Assembly: GCA_019218365.1 (NCBI GenBank) | Contig: JAHUUJ010000002.1 | Location: forward strand, 124,001-188,000 | DNA length: 64,000 nt | Source: Actinomycetaceae bacterium TAE3-ERU4 | GTDB taxonomy: Bacteria; Actinomycetota; Actinomycetes; Actinomycetales; Actinomycetaceae | Direction: 5' to 3' | Shown here: positions 34,003 to 44,622 of the stretch, in pieces | Layout of the letters: every line of letters starts with the position of its first letter | Position numbering within the stretch: position 1 is the first letter of the stretch | Program-made: the position numbers and the translations under genes | Notes under the pieces: model-generated | Seen by the model: only the letters and a program-made list of their open reading frames with translations | Database searches by the model: none | Told to the model about the DNA's origin: nothing

Positions 34003-35472
34003 ATGAATTTTGCCCTGCACCTATACAACACTGCCACCAAGAAAACTGAGCCTCTGAACCCAGTACAACCCGGAAAACTTGGTCTGTACCTATGCGGGGC
34101 AACCGTTTCCGGGCCGGCTCACATCGGACACGTGCGCGCAGCCGTTGCCTTTGATGTCCTAATCCGCTGGGCAAAACGATGCGGAATGGAAGTCACCTAC
34201 ATTCGTAACATTACCGACATAGACGATAAAATCCTTGCCAAATCAGCACAAGCTGGTCAGCCATGGTGGGCCTGGGCCGCACGCTGGGAACGCGACTTTG
34301 ATACCGCCTACCAAAAACTAGGAGTAATTCCGCCAACTTACGAACCGCGCGCAACCGCGCATATCCTGGATCAAATAGAACTAATTGAACGACTCGTTCA
34401 ACGTTCACACGCCTACAGTGACGGTCAAGGAAATGTTTACTTCTCGGTCACCTCACTACCCGAATACGGGGCGTTGACCCGTCAAAAAATTGAAGAACTC
34501 GCCTCCACCGAAGATGAATCCCAAATAGAAACCAGCGTAGAAGCAGGTAAACGTGACCCGCGTGACTTTGCCCTCTGGAAAGCAGCAAAACCAAACGAAC
34601 CAACTTCCGCTTCCTGGGATAGCCCCTGGGGACGGGGCCGTCCCGGCTGGCACCTGGAATGCTCCGCAATGTCCCGCCGATACCTCGGAAATGAATTCGA
34701 CGTTCACGGCGGAGGAATCGATTTGCGATTCCCACACCACGAAAATGAACTTGCACAATCACGTGCCGCTGGATGGAAATTCGTTAACCATTGGATGCAC
34801 AACGCCTGGGTTACAGCCAAAGGCGAAAAAATGTCGAAATCCCTTGGTAATGGACTGCTTGTAAACGAAATTGCTACCGGGTACGGTGCCGCACCTTTGC
34901 GGATTGCCCTTGGAACCGTGCACTACAGGTCAACTATCGAATGGGACTCAACAACCTTTGAAAATGCGGAAAAACTTTGGCAAAAACTATCCACTTTTAC
35001 GCTCAAAGCCGCAGCTCAAGCCCCAACAATTGCCGAGGCCGACTCGCTAACTCTAAGTAAAATTGACCTTCCCAGTGAATTTGTCGAGGGAATGAACGAC
35101 GATTTAAACCTATCCGTCGCCCTCGCCCAAATACACGCCGTGCTCAAACAAGCCACCGCTTCTTTGAACGGCGGAAAAATAGAACAACTTACCGAACAAA
35201 CCCTGACTCTACGAGCCATGCTTGACGTCTTAGGGCTAGATCCTCTTCACCCACACTGGATAGAAAGCGCCTCCCACTACGGCGGAGGACTAGCTGTTTC
35301 TGACACTGCCACCGAAGCCCTCGGGGTGCTTGTCGAAAACGTCCTAGAAGAACGTGCCCAAGCACGTGCCGAAAAAAACTGGGAACGCGCAGATAAACTC
35401 CGTGACCTCCTAAAAGATGCCGGAGTAATCGTAGAAGACGGGGCGAACGGCGCGAACTGGCATCTGAAATAA
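34003..35472 (+). CDS. cysS: Cysteinyl-tRNA synthetase
   Basis: Charges tRNA-Cys with cysteine. Class I signatures: GPAHIGHVRAAVAFD (HIGH) and KMSKSLGN; zinc-binding residues in LYLCGATVSGPAH and GWHLECSAM, plus GIDLRFPHHENE. Length 489 residues with the C-terminal anticodon domain present, which separates it from the shorter mycothiol ligase MshC. It is followed 34 bases later by the histidine phosphatase. Confidence 0.96.
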   Translation: MNFALHLYNTATKKTEPLNPVQPGKLGLYLCGATVSGPAHIGHVRAAVAFDVLIRWAKRCGMEVTYIRNITDIDDKILAKSAQAGQPWWAWAARWERDFDTAYQKLGVIPPTYEPRATAHILDQIELIERLVQRSHAYSDGQGNVYFSVTSLPEYGALTRQKIEELASTEDESQIETSVEAGKRDPRDFALWKAAKPNEPTSASWDSPWGRGRPGWHLECSAMSRRYLGNEFDVHGGGIDLRFPHHENELAQSRAAGWKFVNHWMHNAWVTAKGEKMSKSLGNGLLVNEIATGYGAAPLRIALGTVHYRSTIEWDSTTFENAEKLWQKLSTFTLKAAAQAPTIAEADSLTLSKIDLPSEFVEGMNDDLNLSVALAQIHAVLKQATASLNGGKIEQLTEQTLTLRAMLDVLGLDPLHPHWIESASHYGGGLAVSDTATEALGVLVENVLEERAQARAEKNWERADKLRDLLKDAGVIVEDGANGANWHLK

Positions 35473-35506
35473 TCACGAAACCAAGACACACAACCAGGAA
35501 CGCAAA

Positions 35507-36292
35507 ATGAAACTACTCCTAATCCGACACGCAGAATCACAAAATAACGCGCTAATGGCCAAGGGAACCCCGGAACTTCGCGTACCCGATCCACACATTA
35601 GTGAACTCGGGAAAAAACAAGCTCACGCTCTCGGAGAATGGATTAAAAGCTCACCGCGAGACTTCCCCAAACCCGACGTGCTTTACAGCTCCCTGATGAT
35701 ACGTACCATTGAGACCGCCGCACCCTTAGCCGAAGCCTGGGACCTGCCGATTATCGCCCGTACCGATACTTTCGAACGACGTGGAGTGTTCTCCGGGCCC
35801 ATGGGGAAGCCTGAACCTCACCCCGGAAGCAGTCGTTCCGAATTGCAGGCAGTCACCAAACGAGTAGAACTTCCCTCCCAAGTCACCGAGGAAGGATGGT
35901 TCCCCGGCCCCTTCGAAACGCAGGCTCAAGGAATGCGCCGAGCCCTTCGCCTAGCTCACTGGCTACGTGGATTTCCTGACGAAACAACCGTAGCCCTAGT
36001 TGCGCACGGAGAAATAAATGCGATGCTACTCGCCGCACTTACCGCTCCCAAGCGAGTTGAAGAAGCACTTGAAAAAAACACCGACGAACGAAATGCCTGG
36101 CGTGAAATGGGAATGTTCTGGGCGATGGAAAACACCGCCACAACCTTCTTAGAAATCGGAGAAGGCGACCTCATTCTAATTAACTGGATGAACCGAACTG
36201 ATCACCTTCTTGCCGCCGGACTACAGGGTCTCGGGGCAAGTGCCGCAGATACCGCAACAATTCACGCTTTCAACGGTTCTTCACCAAGCTAA
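35507..36292 (+). CDS. Histidine phosphatase family protein
   Basis: Phosphatase of the phosphoglycerate-mutase-like superfamily. The N-terminal LLIRHAESQNNALM carries the catalytic RHAE/RHGE His, ISELGKKQAHALGEW the second conserved region, YSSLMIRTIETAAPLAE the YSSxxxRxxxTA motif, and VALVAHGEINAMLLAAL the second His and proton-donor region. Length 261 residues, longer than minimal family members. Substrate unknown. In the cysS-rlmB neighbourhood, with cysS just upstream. Confidence 0.85.
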   Translation: MKLLLIRHAESQNNALMAKGTPELRVPDPHISELGKKQAHALGEWIKSSPRDFPKPDVLYSSLMIRTIETAAPLAEAWDLPIIARTDTFERRGVFSGPMGKPEPHPGSSRSELQAVTKRVELPSQVTEEGWFPGPFETQAQGMRRALRLAHWLRGFPDETTVALVAHGEINAMLLAALTAPKRVEEALEKNTDERNAWREMGMFWAMENTATTFLEIGEGDLILINWMNRTDHLLAAGLQGLGASAADTATIHAFNGSSPS

Positions 36293-36414
36293 ACACCAGC
36301 GGCACAGCAGTACCGAAAACTTCCAAAAACTATGTACTGAGAGAAAAATTCCCTTCTAAGCGTGGCACTGCCCACGACTAAGCCGCCTACTTCCCCTTAA
36401 AGCGGTACGACCTT

Positions 36415-36420
36415 TATACT
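36415..36420 (+). promoter_or_regulatory. Possible -10 element of rlmB
   Basis: TATACT, a near-consensus -10 hexamer, lies 38 bases before the preferred rlmB start and outside the coding region of the preceding gene. No strong -35 is seen. Confidence 0.4.
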
Positions 36421-36457
36421 CAACAACAGTTGTAAGTAAACGAAAACGGAGATGACC

Positions 36458-37441
36458 ATGGCTGGAAATTCACAGCGCCGCGGAGCGGTCCGCAAAACCG
36501 CCAAGAAGGTAGCTAGCAAAGGTAGCGGTGGGCACGGGCGTAAAGCGCTCAAAGGTAAAGGCCCAACCCCCAAAGCCGAAGACCGCCAGTGGCACCCCGC
36601 CCACAAACGTAAAGTGGCGGCAGAACGCCGTGAAGCCACCCGTACCCAACAGGCTGCTGCCGCCGCCCGGCGATCTCAAATTAACGTCGGCCCAGAATCG
36701 GAACTAATCTTTGGGCGTAACCCCGTAGCGGAAGCCGTGCGCGCTGGAGCTCCCATCAAACGAGTATTCATTGCCGGGGGCCTTTCCGATGAACGTGTAG
36801 AAGTAGTGGTGCGTACCGCAACCGCCCTCGGAGCCCCCATCATTGAAGTATCCAAGACCGACTTAGACCGCGCTTCAGACGGAGCGGTCCATCAGGGATT
36901 GGCAGTGGAAGTGCCACCCTACGAATATGCCGACCTAGACGATTTATTGGCTCGTGCGGCTGACCGCGGACGCGCCCCCTTGCTAATTGCCCTTGATTCA
37001 GTAACTGACCCACATAACCTCGGGGCCGTACTACGTTCTGCTGGCGCTTTCGGGGCGGATGGAGTAATCATCGGAACTCGTCGTTCAGCTTCCGTCAACG
37101 CAACGGTTTGGAAAGTTTCTGCCGGAGCTGCTGCTCGCGTTCCCGTTGCGCGTGTAAGCAACCTTAGCCAGGCCATTGATCAGTGTAAGCAGGCAGGCCT
37201 ATTTGTAATTGGTCTTGATGGGGGAGCAGATACCTCAATCCGTGGAATGAAACTAGCTTCTGAACCGCTGTTGGTAATCACTGGCGCAGAAGGAAGTGGC
37301 CTATCTCGTCTGGTCCGCCAGAACTGTGATCAGATTGCCTCGATTCCAATTAGCTCTGAAGTTGAATCACTCAACGCTGCGGTTGCAACGGGAATCAGTC
37401 TGTACGAAATTGCCCAGATTCGTGTCGAAGCTACAGAGTAG
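36458..37441 (+). CDS. rlmB: 23S rRNA 2'-O-methyltransferase of the TrmH/SpoU family
   Basis: Methylates ribose 2'-OH in 23S rRNA (Gm2251 type), SPOUT fold. Seen: the substrate-binding domain with LIFGRNPVAEAVRAGAPIKR, then the SPOUT motifs LLIALDSVTDPHNLGAVLRSA, LLVITGAEGSGLSRLVR and IPISSEVESLNAAVATGISLYE. An N-terminal Lys/Arg-rich extension of about 75 residues (MAGNSQRRGAVRKT...) is typical of actinobacterial forms. I choose ATG 36458: GGAG (36448-36451) is six bases away, whereas it touches the ATG at 36452. Modification site inferred from family. Confidence 0.92.
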   Translation: MAGNSQRRGAVRKTAKKVASKGSGGHGRKALKGKGPTPKAEDRQWHPAHKRKVAAERREATRTQQAAAAARRSQINVGPESELIFGRNPVAEAVRAGAPIKRVFIAGGLSDERVEVVVRTATALGAPIIEVSKTDLDRASDGAVHQGLAVEVPPYEYADLDDLLARAADRGRAPLLIALDSVTDPHNLGAVLRSAGAFGADGVIIGTRRSASVNATVWKVSAGAAARVPVARVSNLSQAIDQCKQAGLFVIGLDGGADTSIRGMKLASEPLLVITGAEGSGLSRLVRQNCDQIASIPISSEVESLNAAVATGISLYEIAQIRVEATE

Positions 37442-37460
37442 AAGAAAAGTAAAGAAGTTA

Positions 37461-37495
37461 AACCTAGGCAAAGTGTAGGACTTTAGGTCTAGGTT
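37461..37495 (+). terminator. Hairpin after rlmB
   Basis: Nested inverted repeats AACCTAG/CTAGGTT and AAAGT/ACTTT form a long hairpin 19 bases after the rlmB stop, without a following T-run. Probable transcript end. Confidence 0.55.
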
Positions 37496-37599
37496 GATAT
37501 TTCGCGCTTAGAATAGCTGCCTTTGTGGCTAATCATAAGAAAAATCGCTCGCCTTGAAAAAGCAAGTGATTATCGGTATAAAATACCTTTGCTTTGTTA

Positions 37600-37618
37600 T
37601 TGGTTAAGTTTTTACCAA
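37600..37618. promoter_or_regulatory. Possible operator upstream of putA
   Basis: TTGGTTAA-GTT-TTTACCAA, eight-base arms with one mismatch, 162 bases before the putA start. It could bind a regulator of proline use; no family assignment. Confidence 0.35.
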
Positions 37619-37779
37619 ATTAGCTTTTTTGAGGTAAGAGCAATAAGATTAACTTAACTTTGATGCGCCAAAAAACTATTTTTGAACGGCGCTAAAAAAT
37701 TCATTATTGATTTATCAAAGCAAAGAAAAAGCAAATGGGATAACTCCCTGCGTACACACAATAGAAAGGGGTGGACTGC

Positions 37780-40700
37780 ATGGTCGAAAAGAAAACCGAG
37801 CTTACAACTGAACTAAAAGAGGTAGGTCTCGCCGCACTCGAGACGGCAAAGCGCTGGACGGAAGCTTCAACGCAATACCCGACAGACCGGGCAGCAAAGC
37901 TGCTCTCGGAGGTCCTAAAGGACCCCGCCGGACTCGATTACACCGTAGCTTTCGTAGATCAGGTAGTACGTCCGGAAGATGAAACTATTGCCGCCCGTAA
38001 CCTTGCTGCGCTCGGTGCTCAAAATCCCGGATTCATTCCCTGGTACCTACGTTTGCCCGCGCGACTAGGTGGGGCCGTTGCTCCTCTAGTTCCCTCAGTC
38101 GCCCTACCCGCCGCACGGAAGGTATTTTCCCAGCTAGTAGGCGATCTTGTCGTGGATGTGACCGATGCGAAACTCGGCCCGGCTATCAAACGTCTACGTA
38201 AAGACGGGTCAAACCTAAACGTTAACCTCCTAGGTGAAGCTGTACTTGGAGACCGTGAAGCTGACAAACGTCTTGCGGAAACAAAACGCCTCCTGGAGCG
38301 TGACGACATCGACTACGTTTCTTTAAAAGTTTCCGCCGTTACCGGACCCCACAACGCGTGGGCCTTTGAACAGACCGTGGACGAGGCCGTGGAAAAACTC
38401 CTGCCCCTCTATCAGGTCGCAAACAACTCGCCGAAACGTAAATTCATCAACCTGGACATGGAAGAATACCGCGACCTGGAACTAACTATCGCAGTATTCA
38501 AGAAGATTCTTGACCGGCCCGAAATGCTAAACCTCGAAGCCGGAATTGTGTTACAGGCCTACCTGCCCGATGCTCTTGAAGCTATGCAGAACCTACAGAA
38601 CTGGGCAGCCGAAAGGCGCGCCCGCGGCGGAGCCGGAATTAAGGTGCGCGTTGTAAAGGGCGCAAACTTAGCGATGGAACGCGTCGAATCTGCGCTACAC
38701 GACTGGCCGCTGACCGTCTGGGGCTCGAAGCAAGCGACAGACGCTAACTACATGCGTGTTCTAGCTTGGGCGATGACTCCCGAACGCCTTCAGAATGTTC
38801 GTCTGGGTGTCGCTGGACATAACCTGTTTACTATTGCCTTCGCTTGGGAATTGGCCAAGAAGCGTGGAGTTACCGACCGGGTAGAAATCGAAATGCTATC
38901 TGGAATGGCAACCGCGCAAGCGGCCGCGGTACGTGCCGAGGTTGGCCAGCTCCTGCTGTATGTACCGGTAGTTCACCCGGCCGAATACGACGTGGCAATT
39001 AGCTACCTCGTGCGTCGTCTGGAAGAAAATGCCGCTCCCGAAAACTTCATGTCCAACGTCTTTGACCTAGCGACAAATGAAGCTGCATACGAGCTGGAAC
39101 TACGCCGTTTTGAAGCCGCGTTGGCATGTGTGGAAGATGACTACCAGCCACACAACCGGACCCAAGATCGTAACTCCGAAACCCTGGAGGGATTACTTTC
39201 TGAGCAGCGTGATGCGGAGGGCAAGTGGATCTTTAAGAACACCCCTGACACCGACCCGGCACTTCCGCAGAACCTACAGTGGGCAGAAGCAATTACTCAG
39301 CGTTTTGAAAACTCTCAACTCGGAATTGACACTGTAGCCGCCGCTACTGTTGAATCCAGCGAGCAGCTTTCCCTAATTATCGAAAACGCCCGCAAGGCAC
39401 AGGAAGAATGGGTTGCTAAGCCGGTTTCTGAGCGAGTGGAAATCCTACATCGTGCAGGTGGCGAACTTGCCCTTATACGCGATCAGCTAATTGAAGTTGC
39501 CGGTAGTGAATGTGGAAAGAACCTAGACCAGACCGACGTCGAAGTTTCTGAAGCGATCGACTTCGCGCACTACTATGCCACCCTGGCCGAAAAACTTGGA
39601 GAAGTTAAGGGAGCTACCTTTAAATCCGTTTCGGTAACTGCGGTGGTTCCCCCGTGGAACTTCCCAATTGCGATTCCCGCCGGTGGTGTGCTGGCCGCTT
39701 TGGCCGCTGGATCTGCCGTAATCTTCAAACCTGCCCGGGTTTCCGCCCGCTGTGGTGCGCTAGTGGCCGAGGCACTGTGGAAAGCCGGAGTTCCCCGTGA
39801 GCTACTGGCCCTGGTGTCCCTTTCGGAACGACACCTTGGTAAAGAACTAATGACTAACCCGCTGGTGGAGCGCGTAGTTCTCACCGGTGCTTCGGATACC
39901 GCTAAGCTATTCCGCTCCTGGCGTCCCGACCTAGGAATCCTCGCTGAGACCTCGGGTAAGAATGCGATTATCGTGACTCCCTCGGCAGACCTGGATTTGG
40001 CGGTAAAGGATGTCGTCTATTCGGCATTCGGTCACGCTGGGCAAAAGTGTTCTGCTGCTTCGCTAGTTATCCTCGTTGGTTCCGTTGCCCGCTCGCGCCG
40101 TTTCGCGCGTCAGCTGGCAGACGCGGTTAAATCCTTACACGTCGCTTACCCCACTGATTCTGCTTCGCAGATGGGACCGATTATTGAACCGCCAACCGGT
40201 AAGCTGCTACGCGGTCTGACCGAGCTTGGCGAGGGTGAGCGTTGGGTTGTAAAGCCTGAGCAGCTTGACGAGAGCGGTAAACTCTGGTCTCCCGGTGTCC
40301 GTATCGGCGTAGCCCCAGGTAGCGAATATCATTTAACCGAGTACTTCGGCCCGATTCTAGGCATTATGGAAGCTGACACCCTAGAGCAGGCAATTCAACT
40401 TCAGAACGCCACAGCTTACGGTCTGACTGCAGGTATTCACTCTCTCGATGAGGATGAAATTAACTACTGGGTAGACACGGTTGAAGCGGGTAACCTCTAC
40501 ATTAACCGTGGAATCACCGGTGCTATCGTTCGCCGTCAGCCATTCGGTGGGTGGAAGCGCTCAGCCATTGGTAACGGTACAAAGGCTGGTGGGCCAAACT
40601 ATCTGTTTGCTTTCGGATCTTGGGCTCCTGCTGAAACTAAGGTTTCAGAAATCAAGGTGGAAGATTACCCGGTAAGCTCGCTTTATGACATGGCAGAGTC

Positions 40701-41271
40701 GCACCTAACGCCCACTGCTTACAAATGGCTAGGAGAGGCTTACACCCTCGATGCGCAGGCGGTAGAAGAAGAATTTGGTGTCTACCACGACCCTTCGCAG
40801 ATTTCGATTGAGAAGAATGTGCTGCGTTACCTACCTCTACCCGTAACAATTCGTCTTTCCGAGTCTGAGCTATCGGCGGAGAACCACGGTCTAGATTCGC
40901 TGTTACGTGTAGTTGGCGCCGGGCTCGCGGTTGGAGCGTCATTAGAACTTTCAACTGCCTTGGAACTACCTACCGATTTGCACAACACACTGTGTGATTA
41001 CGGTGTAAAGGTGACAGTCGAAACAGATGAAGAATGGTATCACTCTGCATCTCAGAAGGACTGGGGCCTGGACGGGCGTATCCGCCTAATTGGTGGAGAT
41101 GCTCAAGCCCTGTCCGCGGCACTCGATGGGTCTATTGACGTAGCCATCTGGTCGGGTCCGGTTACCCCGGCTGGACGAGTTGAGATTTTGCCTTTCCTTC
41201 ACGAACAGTCGGTATCCTTTACCAACCATCGTTTTGGAAACCGTACACCTTTGAGCGAAAAGGTCTTGTAA
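37780..41271 (+). CDS. putA: Bifunctional proline dehydrogenase / P5C (glutamate semialdehyde) dehydrogenase
   Basis: Oxidises proline to glutamate in two steps. N-terminal PRODH barrel with YVSLKVSAVTGPHN, FINLDMEEYRDLELT (FAD/proline region), VKGANLAMERVESA and MLSGMATAQAAAVRAEVG. The aldehyde dehydrogenase half has VVPPWNFPIAIPAGGVLAAL and the catalytic Cys757 in HAGQKCSAAS. Start ATG 37780 has AAAGGGG eight bases upstream; a GTG at 37771 is too close to that site. About 1163 residues. It lacks the ribbon-helix-helix DNA-binding domain of enterobacterial PutA, so it does not regulate itself. About 190 residues follow the ALDH core (after LFAFGSWAPAE). No proline transporter is adjacent. 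A shared terminator follows. Confidence 0.94.
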   Translation: MVEKKTELTTELKEVGLAALETAKRWTEASTQYPTDRAAKLLSEVLKDPAGLDYTVAFVDQVVRPEDETIAARNLAALGAQNPGFIPWYLRLPARLGGAVAPLVPSVALPAARKVFSQLVGDLVVDVTDAKLGPAIKRLRKDGSNLNVNLLGEAVLGDREADKRLAETKRLLERDDIDYVSLKVSAVTGPHNAWAFEQTVDEAVEKLLPLYQVANNSPKRKFINLDMEEYRDLELTIAVFKKILDRPEMLNLEAGIVLQAYLPDALEAMQNLQNWAAERRARGGAGIKVRVVKGANLAMERVESALHDWPLTVWGSKQATDANYMRVLAWAMTPERLQNVRLGVAGHNLFTIAFAWELAKKRGVTDRVEIEMLSGMATAQAAAVRAEVGQLLLYVPVVHPAEYDVAISYLVRRLEENAAPENFMSNVFDLATNEAAYELELRRFEAALACVEDDYQPHNRTQDRNSETLEGLLSEQRDAEGKWIFKNTPDTDPALPQNLQWAEAITQRFENSQLGIDTVAAATVESSEQLSLIIENARKAQEEWVAKPVSERVEILHRAGGELALIRDQLIEVAGSECGKNLDQTDVEVSEAIDFAHYYATLAEKLGEVKGATFKSVSVTAVVPPWNFPIAIPAGGVLAALAAGSAVIFKPARVSARCGALVAEALWKAGVPRELLALVSLSERHLGKELMTNPLVERVVLTGASDTAKLFRSWRPDLGILAETSGKNAIIVTPSADLDLAVKDVVYSAFGHAGQKCSAASLVILVGSVARSRRFARQLADAVKSLHVAYPTDSASQMGPIIEPPTGKLLRGLTELGEGERWVVKPEQLDESGKLWSPGVRIGVAPGSEYHLTEYFGPILGIMEADTLEQAIQLQNATAYGLTAGIHSLDEDEINYWVDTVEAGNLYINRGITGAIVRRQPFGGWKRSAIGNGTKAGGPNYLFAFGSWAPAETKVSEIKVEDYPVSSLYDMAESHLTPTAYKWLGEAYTLDAQAVEEEFGVYHDPSQISIEKNVLRYLPLPVTIRLSESELSAENHGLDSLLRVVGAGLAVGASLELSTALELPTDLHNTLCDYGVKVTVETDEEWYHSASQKDWGLDGRIRLIGGDAQALSAALDGSIDVAIWSGPVTPAGRVEILPFLHEQSVSFTNHRFGNRTPLSEKVL

Positions 41272-41290
41272 GGCCAAGTTCTTAGAAAAA

Positions 41291-41329
41291 TAAAATTGCT
41301 TCCCCTGAAATCCAGGGGAAGCAATTTTA
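41291..41329. terminator. Bidirectional terminator between putA and the LppM-like gene
   Basis: Perfect 17-base arms (41291-41307 and 41313-41329) with a five-base loop, G+C core and TAAAA/TTTTA ends, between convergent genes. Confidence 0.92.
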
Positions 41330-41348
41330 TTTATTTACATTTATAAAA

Positions 41349-41996
41349 CTATTTAGTTTTACGTGCCCGCCATAGTGCATAAGCGACAAAAAGGGTCAGT
41401 AGTAGTCCCCCGGTTAGTAGAACGTAGTTTCCCCAATTTTCCCAAAAACTTCGTTCGCGCGGATCCCCGGCAATTACGTAACGACTGTCCTCAAAATCTT
41501 TAAGCGAGTTAAAAACTACGGTGCGCCCATCAATCTTGCCTCCCCTTGCCTGGGTAACGGGAAGGGGGAAAGTTAAACTAAGCTGAAATTCTTTTAGGCT
41601 TCCGGCAGATTCCTTTAGGATTTTTGCTGGCTCACCAGTTTCTAAGAGGTAAGAATAAGCAGTAGCCCTAAGAACCTTTTTGTTAGCGTTGGGATCCCAC
41701 CGATTAAAAGAAAAAGTACATTCCAGGATATCCCCGTTTGTCTTTGCCGTTTGCGTCACAATTGTCAATCGTGCTCCGGGATTGAGCTGATTTTCTTTTT
41801 GTACATGGTTGAAATTATTTTGGAAATTAGTACATCCTTGGGTTCCAGCTTGGCCTACCTCGGCGCCGGAGAGAGTGGTTTGCACCGTCCCCGATACTAG
41901 TAGGTCAGTGTCTATATTCATCTGGGCTTGAATGTTACACCCGCCAAGAAAGGGAAGTATCGCAAGGGCAAGTGCTGGAAGGAGTTTCTTCTTCAT
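41349..41996 (-). CDS. LppM-like lipoprotein with C-terminal membrane helix
   Basis: A 215-residue envelope protein. Signal with lipobox LGGC (about residues 17-20). The mature N-terminus reads NIQAQMNIDTDLLVSGTVQTT, as in the actinobacterial LppM family (DUF3153-like). The protein ends with a membrane helix (about 187-208) and WRARKTK, so it is anchored at both ends with the domain outside. LppM in mycobacteria is linked to envelope lipids and host interaction; the role here is unknown. No ribosome site; TAAGCT followed by seven bases before ATG suggests a leaderless transcript. A related gene lies upstream at 42115-43092. Confidence 0.75.
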   Translation of the reverse strand: MKKKLLPALALAILPFLGGCNIQAQMNIDTDLLVSGTVQTTLSGAEVGQAGTQGCTNFQNNFNHVQKENQLNPGARLTIVTQTAKTNGDILECTFSFNRWDPNANKKVLRATAYSYLLETGEPAKILKESAGSLKEFQLSLTFPLPVTQARGGKIDGRTVVFNSLKDFEDSRYVIAGDPRERSFWENWGNYVLLTGGLLLTLFVAYALWRARKTK

Positions 41997-42032
41997 GGTT
42001 AGTAGCTTACTAAAGATAGGGAAAATCGTGAA

Positions 42033-42072
42033 AAATTGGGCGTACTCGAAAATCTACGAGTACGCCCAATTT
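42033..42072 (-). terminator. Terminator of the second LppM-like gene
   Basis: Perfect 16-base arms (42033-42048 and 42057-42072), followed on the minus strand by a T-run. Ends transcription from 43092. Confidence 0.88.
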
Positions 42073-42114
42073 AAGTTTTATCTATCTGAAAAAACTATGC
42101 AGTTTCCAAATAAA

Positions 42115-43092
42115 TTAGCTATTGCTCGGCGGAGCCCAAGGGTTGTCTGTCGAGGGAGAAGAATCCTGAGGGTATTCTTGCTGACCGGGCTGGCCAAAGC
42201 TCTGGGGCTGCGTGTGTGCCTGAGTAGTTCCCTGCGCACCAGTTTGGTAGCCAGGAGCCTGCTGGGGCTGCTCGCCGTAAGTGTGAGCAGGTTGTCCGCC
42301 CTGCTGGTGGTAGGGCTGGTTCGGCTGGTGCTGGTAGGGATTGTTCCCCTGTGCGCTCTGTCCCGCATAGGGGTTTGCGCCCTGCTGCTCAGCTGTCTGC
42401 ATATTGTCTTTTTTGTTCTTCTTACGAGTAGCGAAGAAGGCAGCAATTGCTGCAATTAAACCACCGCTTCCAGCGCCGATGAGGATGCGCTTGATGAAAG
42501 AGGAAGATCCAGAACCACCGGGAAGCGGCTGAGCCTCAATCCGTCCATCGCCTTCCTTTAGATGAAGGAGGTCTGGCCAGGTGGCCTTCTTGTCCGAAAT
42601 CTCAGCACCGGTAGCGCTCGTAATCTTAGTTGGCATAACAACGGTTAATGAAATCTTAAAGATGTTTGGAGGAAGCGCCGCTACCTTTCCGGATATCTGA
42701 CGGCTAAAGTCGCTAAACGGCTTCGAAAGATCGAAAAGAATCTTATCCTTTTCGAATTTGATTTCCTCGTTACTTAGCGTCTTTTCCTTACCTAAGAAAG
42801 TACAGGTAAGGGGGTTGTCACCAGTTTGCTCGACCTTATCAAATAGTTCATCAATTTCTTTTGAACTTCCGCTGAAAGCCTTTACCTGGGTAAGCAAATC
42901 GTCGCAACTCTTAATGCCCTGCTGCTTGAAAGCTTGATCTAATTCGCCAGTGTTTAGGTTAAGAGTGGTTGCTACGGTTTTATTTGCGTGGACGGTTACT
43001 TCTGTTTTAGCTTCACAAGCGGTAAGGAAAAGTAAACCCGGAAGAACAAGTCCCGCAGTTAAAAAACGTTTCATTTGTTTTGTTATTCTCAT
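42115..43092 (-). CDS. LppM-like lipoprotein with Gln/Pro/Gly-rich cytoplasmic tail
   Basis: A 325-residue paralogue of the neighbouring LppM-like protein. Lipobox LTAC (about 23-26); the mature N-terminus KTEVTVHANKTVATTLNL mirrors the sister gene; LPPNIFKISLTVVMPTKIT resembles its later strands. One membrane helix at about 205-226 (IGAGSGGLIAAIAAFFA) is followed by KKNKK, then a disordered tail of about 95 residues rich in Gln, Pro, Gly and Tyr (NPYQHQPNQPYHQQGGQ...), expected in the cytoplasm. Start codon is uncertain: ATG 43092 or ATG 43074, neither with a strong ribosome site. Role unknown. Confidence 0.7.
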   Translation of the reverse strand: MRITKQMKRFLTAGLVLPGLLFLTACEAKTEVTVHANKTVATTLNLNTGELDQAFKQQGIKSCDDLLTQVKAFSGSSKEIDELFDKVEQTGDNPLTCTFLGKEKTLSNEEIKFEKDKILFDLSKPFSDFSRQISGKVAALPPNIFKISLTVVMPTKITSATGAEISDKKATWPDLLHLKEGDGRIEAQPLPGGSGSSSFIKRILIGAGSGGLIAAIAAFFATRKKNKKDNMQTAEQQGANPYAGQSAQGNNPYQHQPNQPYHQQGGQPAHTYGEQPQQAPGYQTGAQGTTQAHTQPQSFGQPGQQEYPQDSSPSTDNPWAPPSNS

Positions 43093-43192
43093 ATCCCCAA
43101 GAATAGTTGAGATATAAGTTGGTAGATACGGTTGTTATACAAATGTTAAAAAACTGAATGGGTATTCACTGTGGTGTAGACTATACAGTTGT

Positions 43193-44526
<1,334 letters not shown>

Positions 44527-44538
44527 TTTTCTGAAAAC

Positions 44539-44578
44539 TATTTGGCCCCGAAACTTATGCAAGTTTCGGGGCCAAATA
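44539..44578. terminator. Bidirectional terminator between purA and the GT4 gene
   Basis: Perfect 18-base arms (44539-44556 and 44561-44578) with loop ATGC, G+C-rich core and TATTT/AAATA ends between convergent genes. Confidence 0.92.
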
Positions 44579-44622
44579 CTTAAAGAGACGAGAAAATAAG
44601 GCCTTGGCTATTCCGGGAAAAA

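Larger units (their letters stand above)
37442..37779. other. Intergenic region between rlmB and putA
   Basis: About 340 AT-rich bases with no credible gene. Contents: a nested hairpin after rlmB (AACCTAG/CTAGGTT at 37461-37495 with AAAGT/ACTTT inside), the small palindrome GGTATAAAATACC (37575-37587), and an imperfect inverted repeat at 37600-37618. The last two may belong to the putA control region. Confidence 0.6.

Noticed and set aside
41932-42459. Plus-strand frame opposite the LppM-like genes
   Set aside because: A shadow of the repetitive Gln/Pro-rich tail coding on the minus strand; it spans a terminator.
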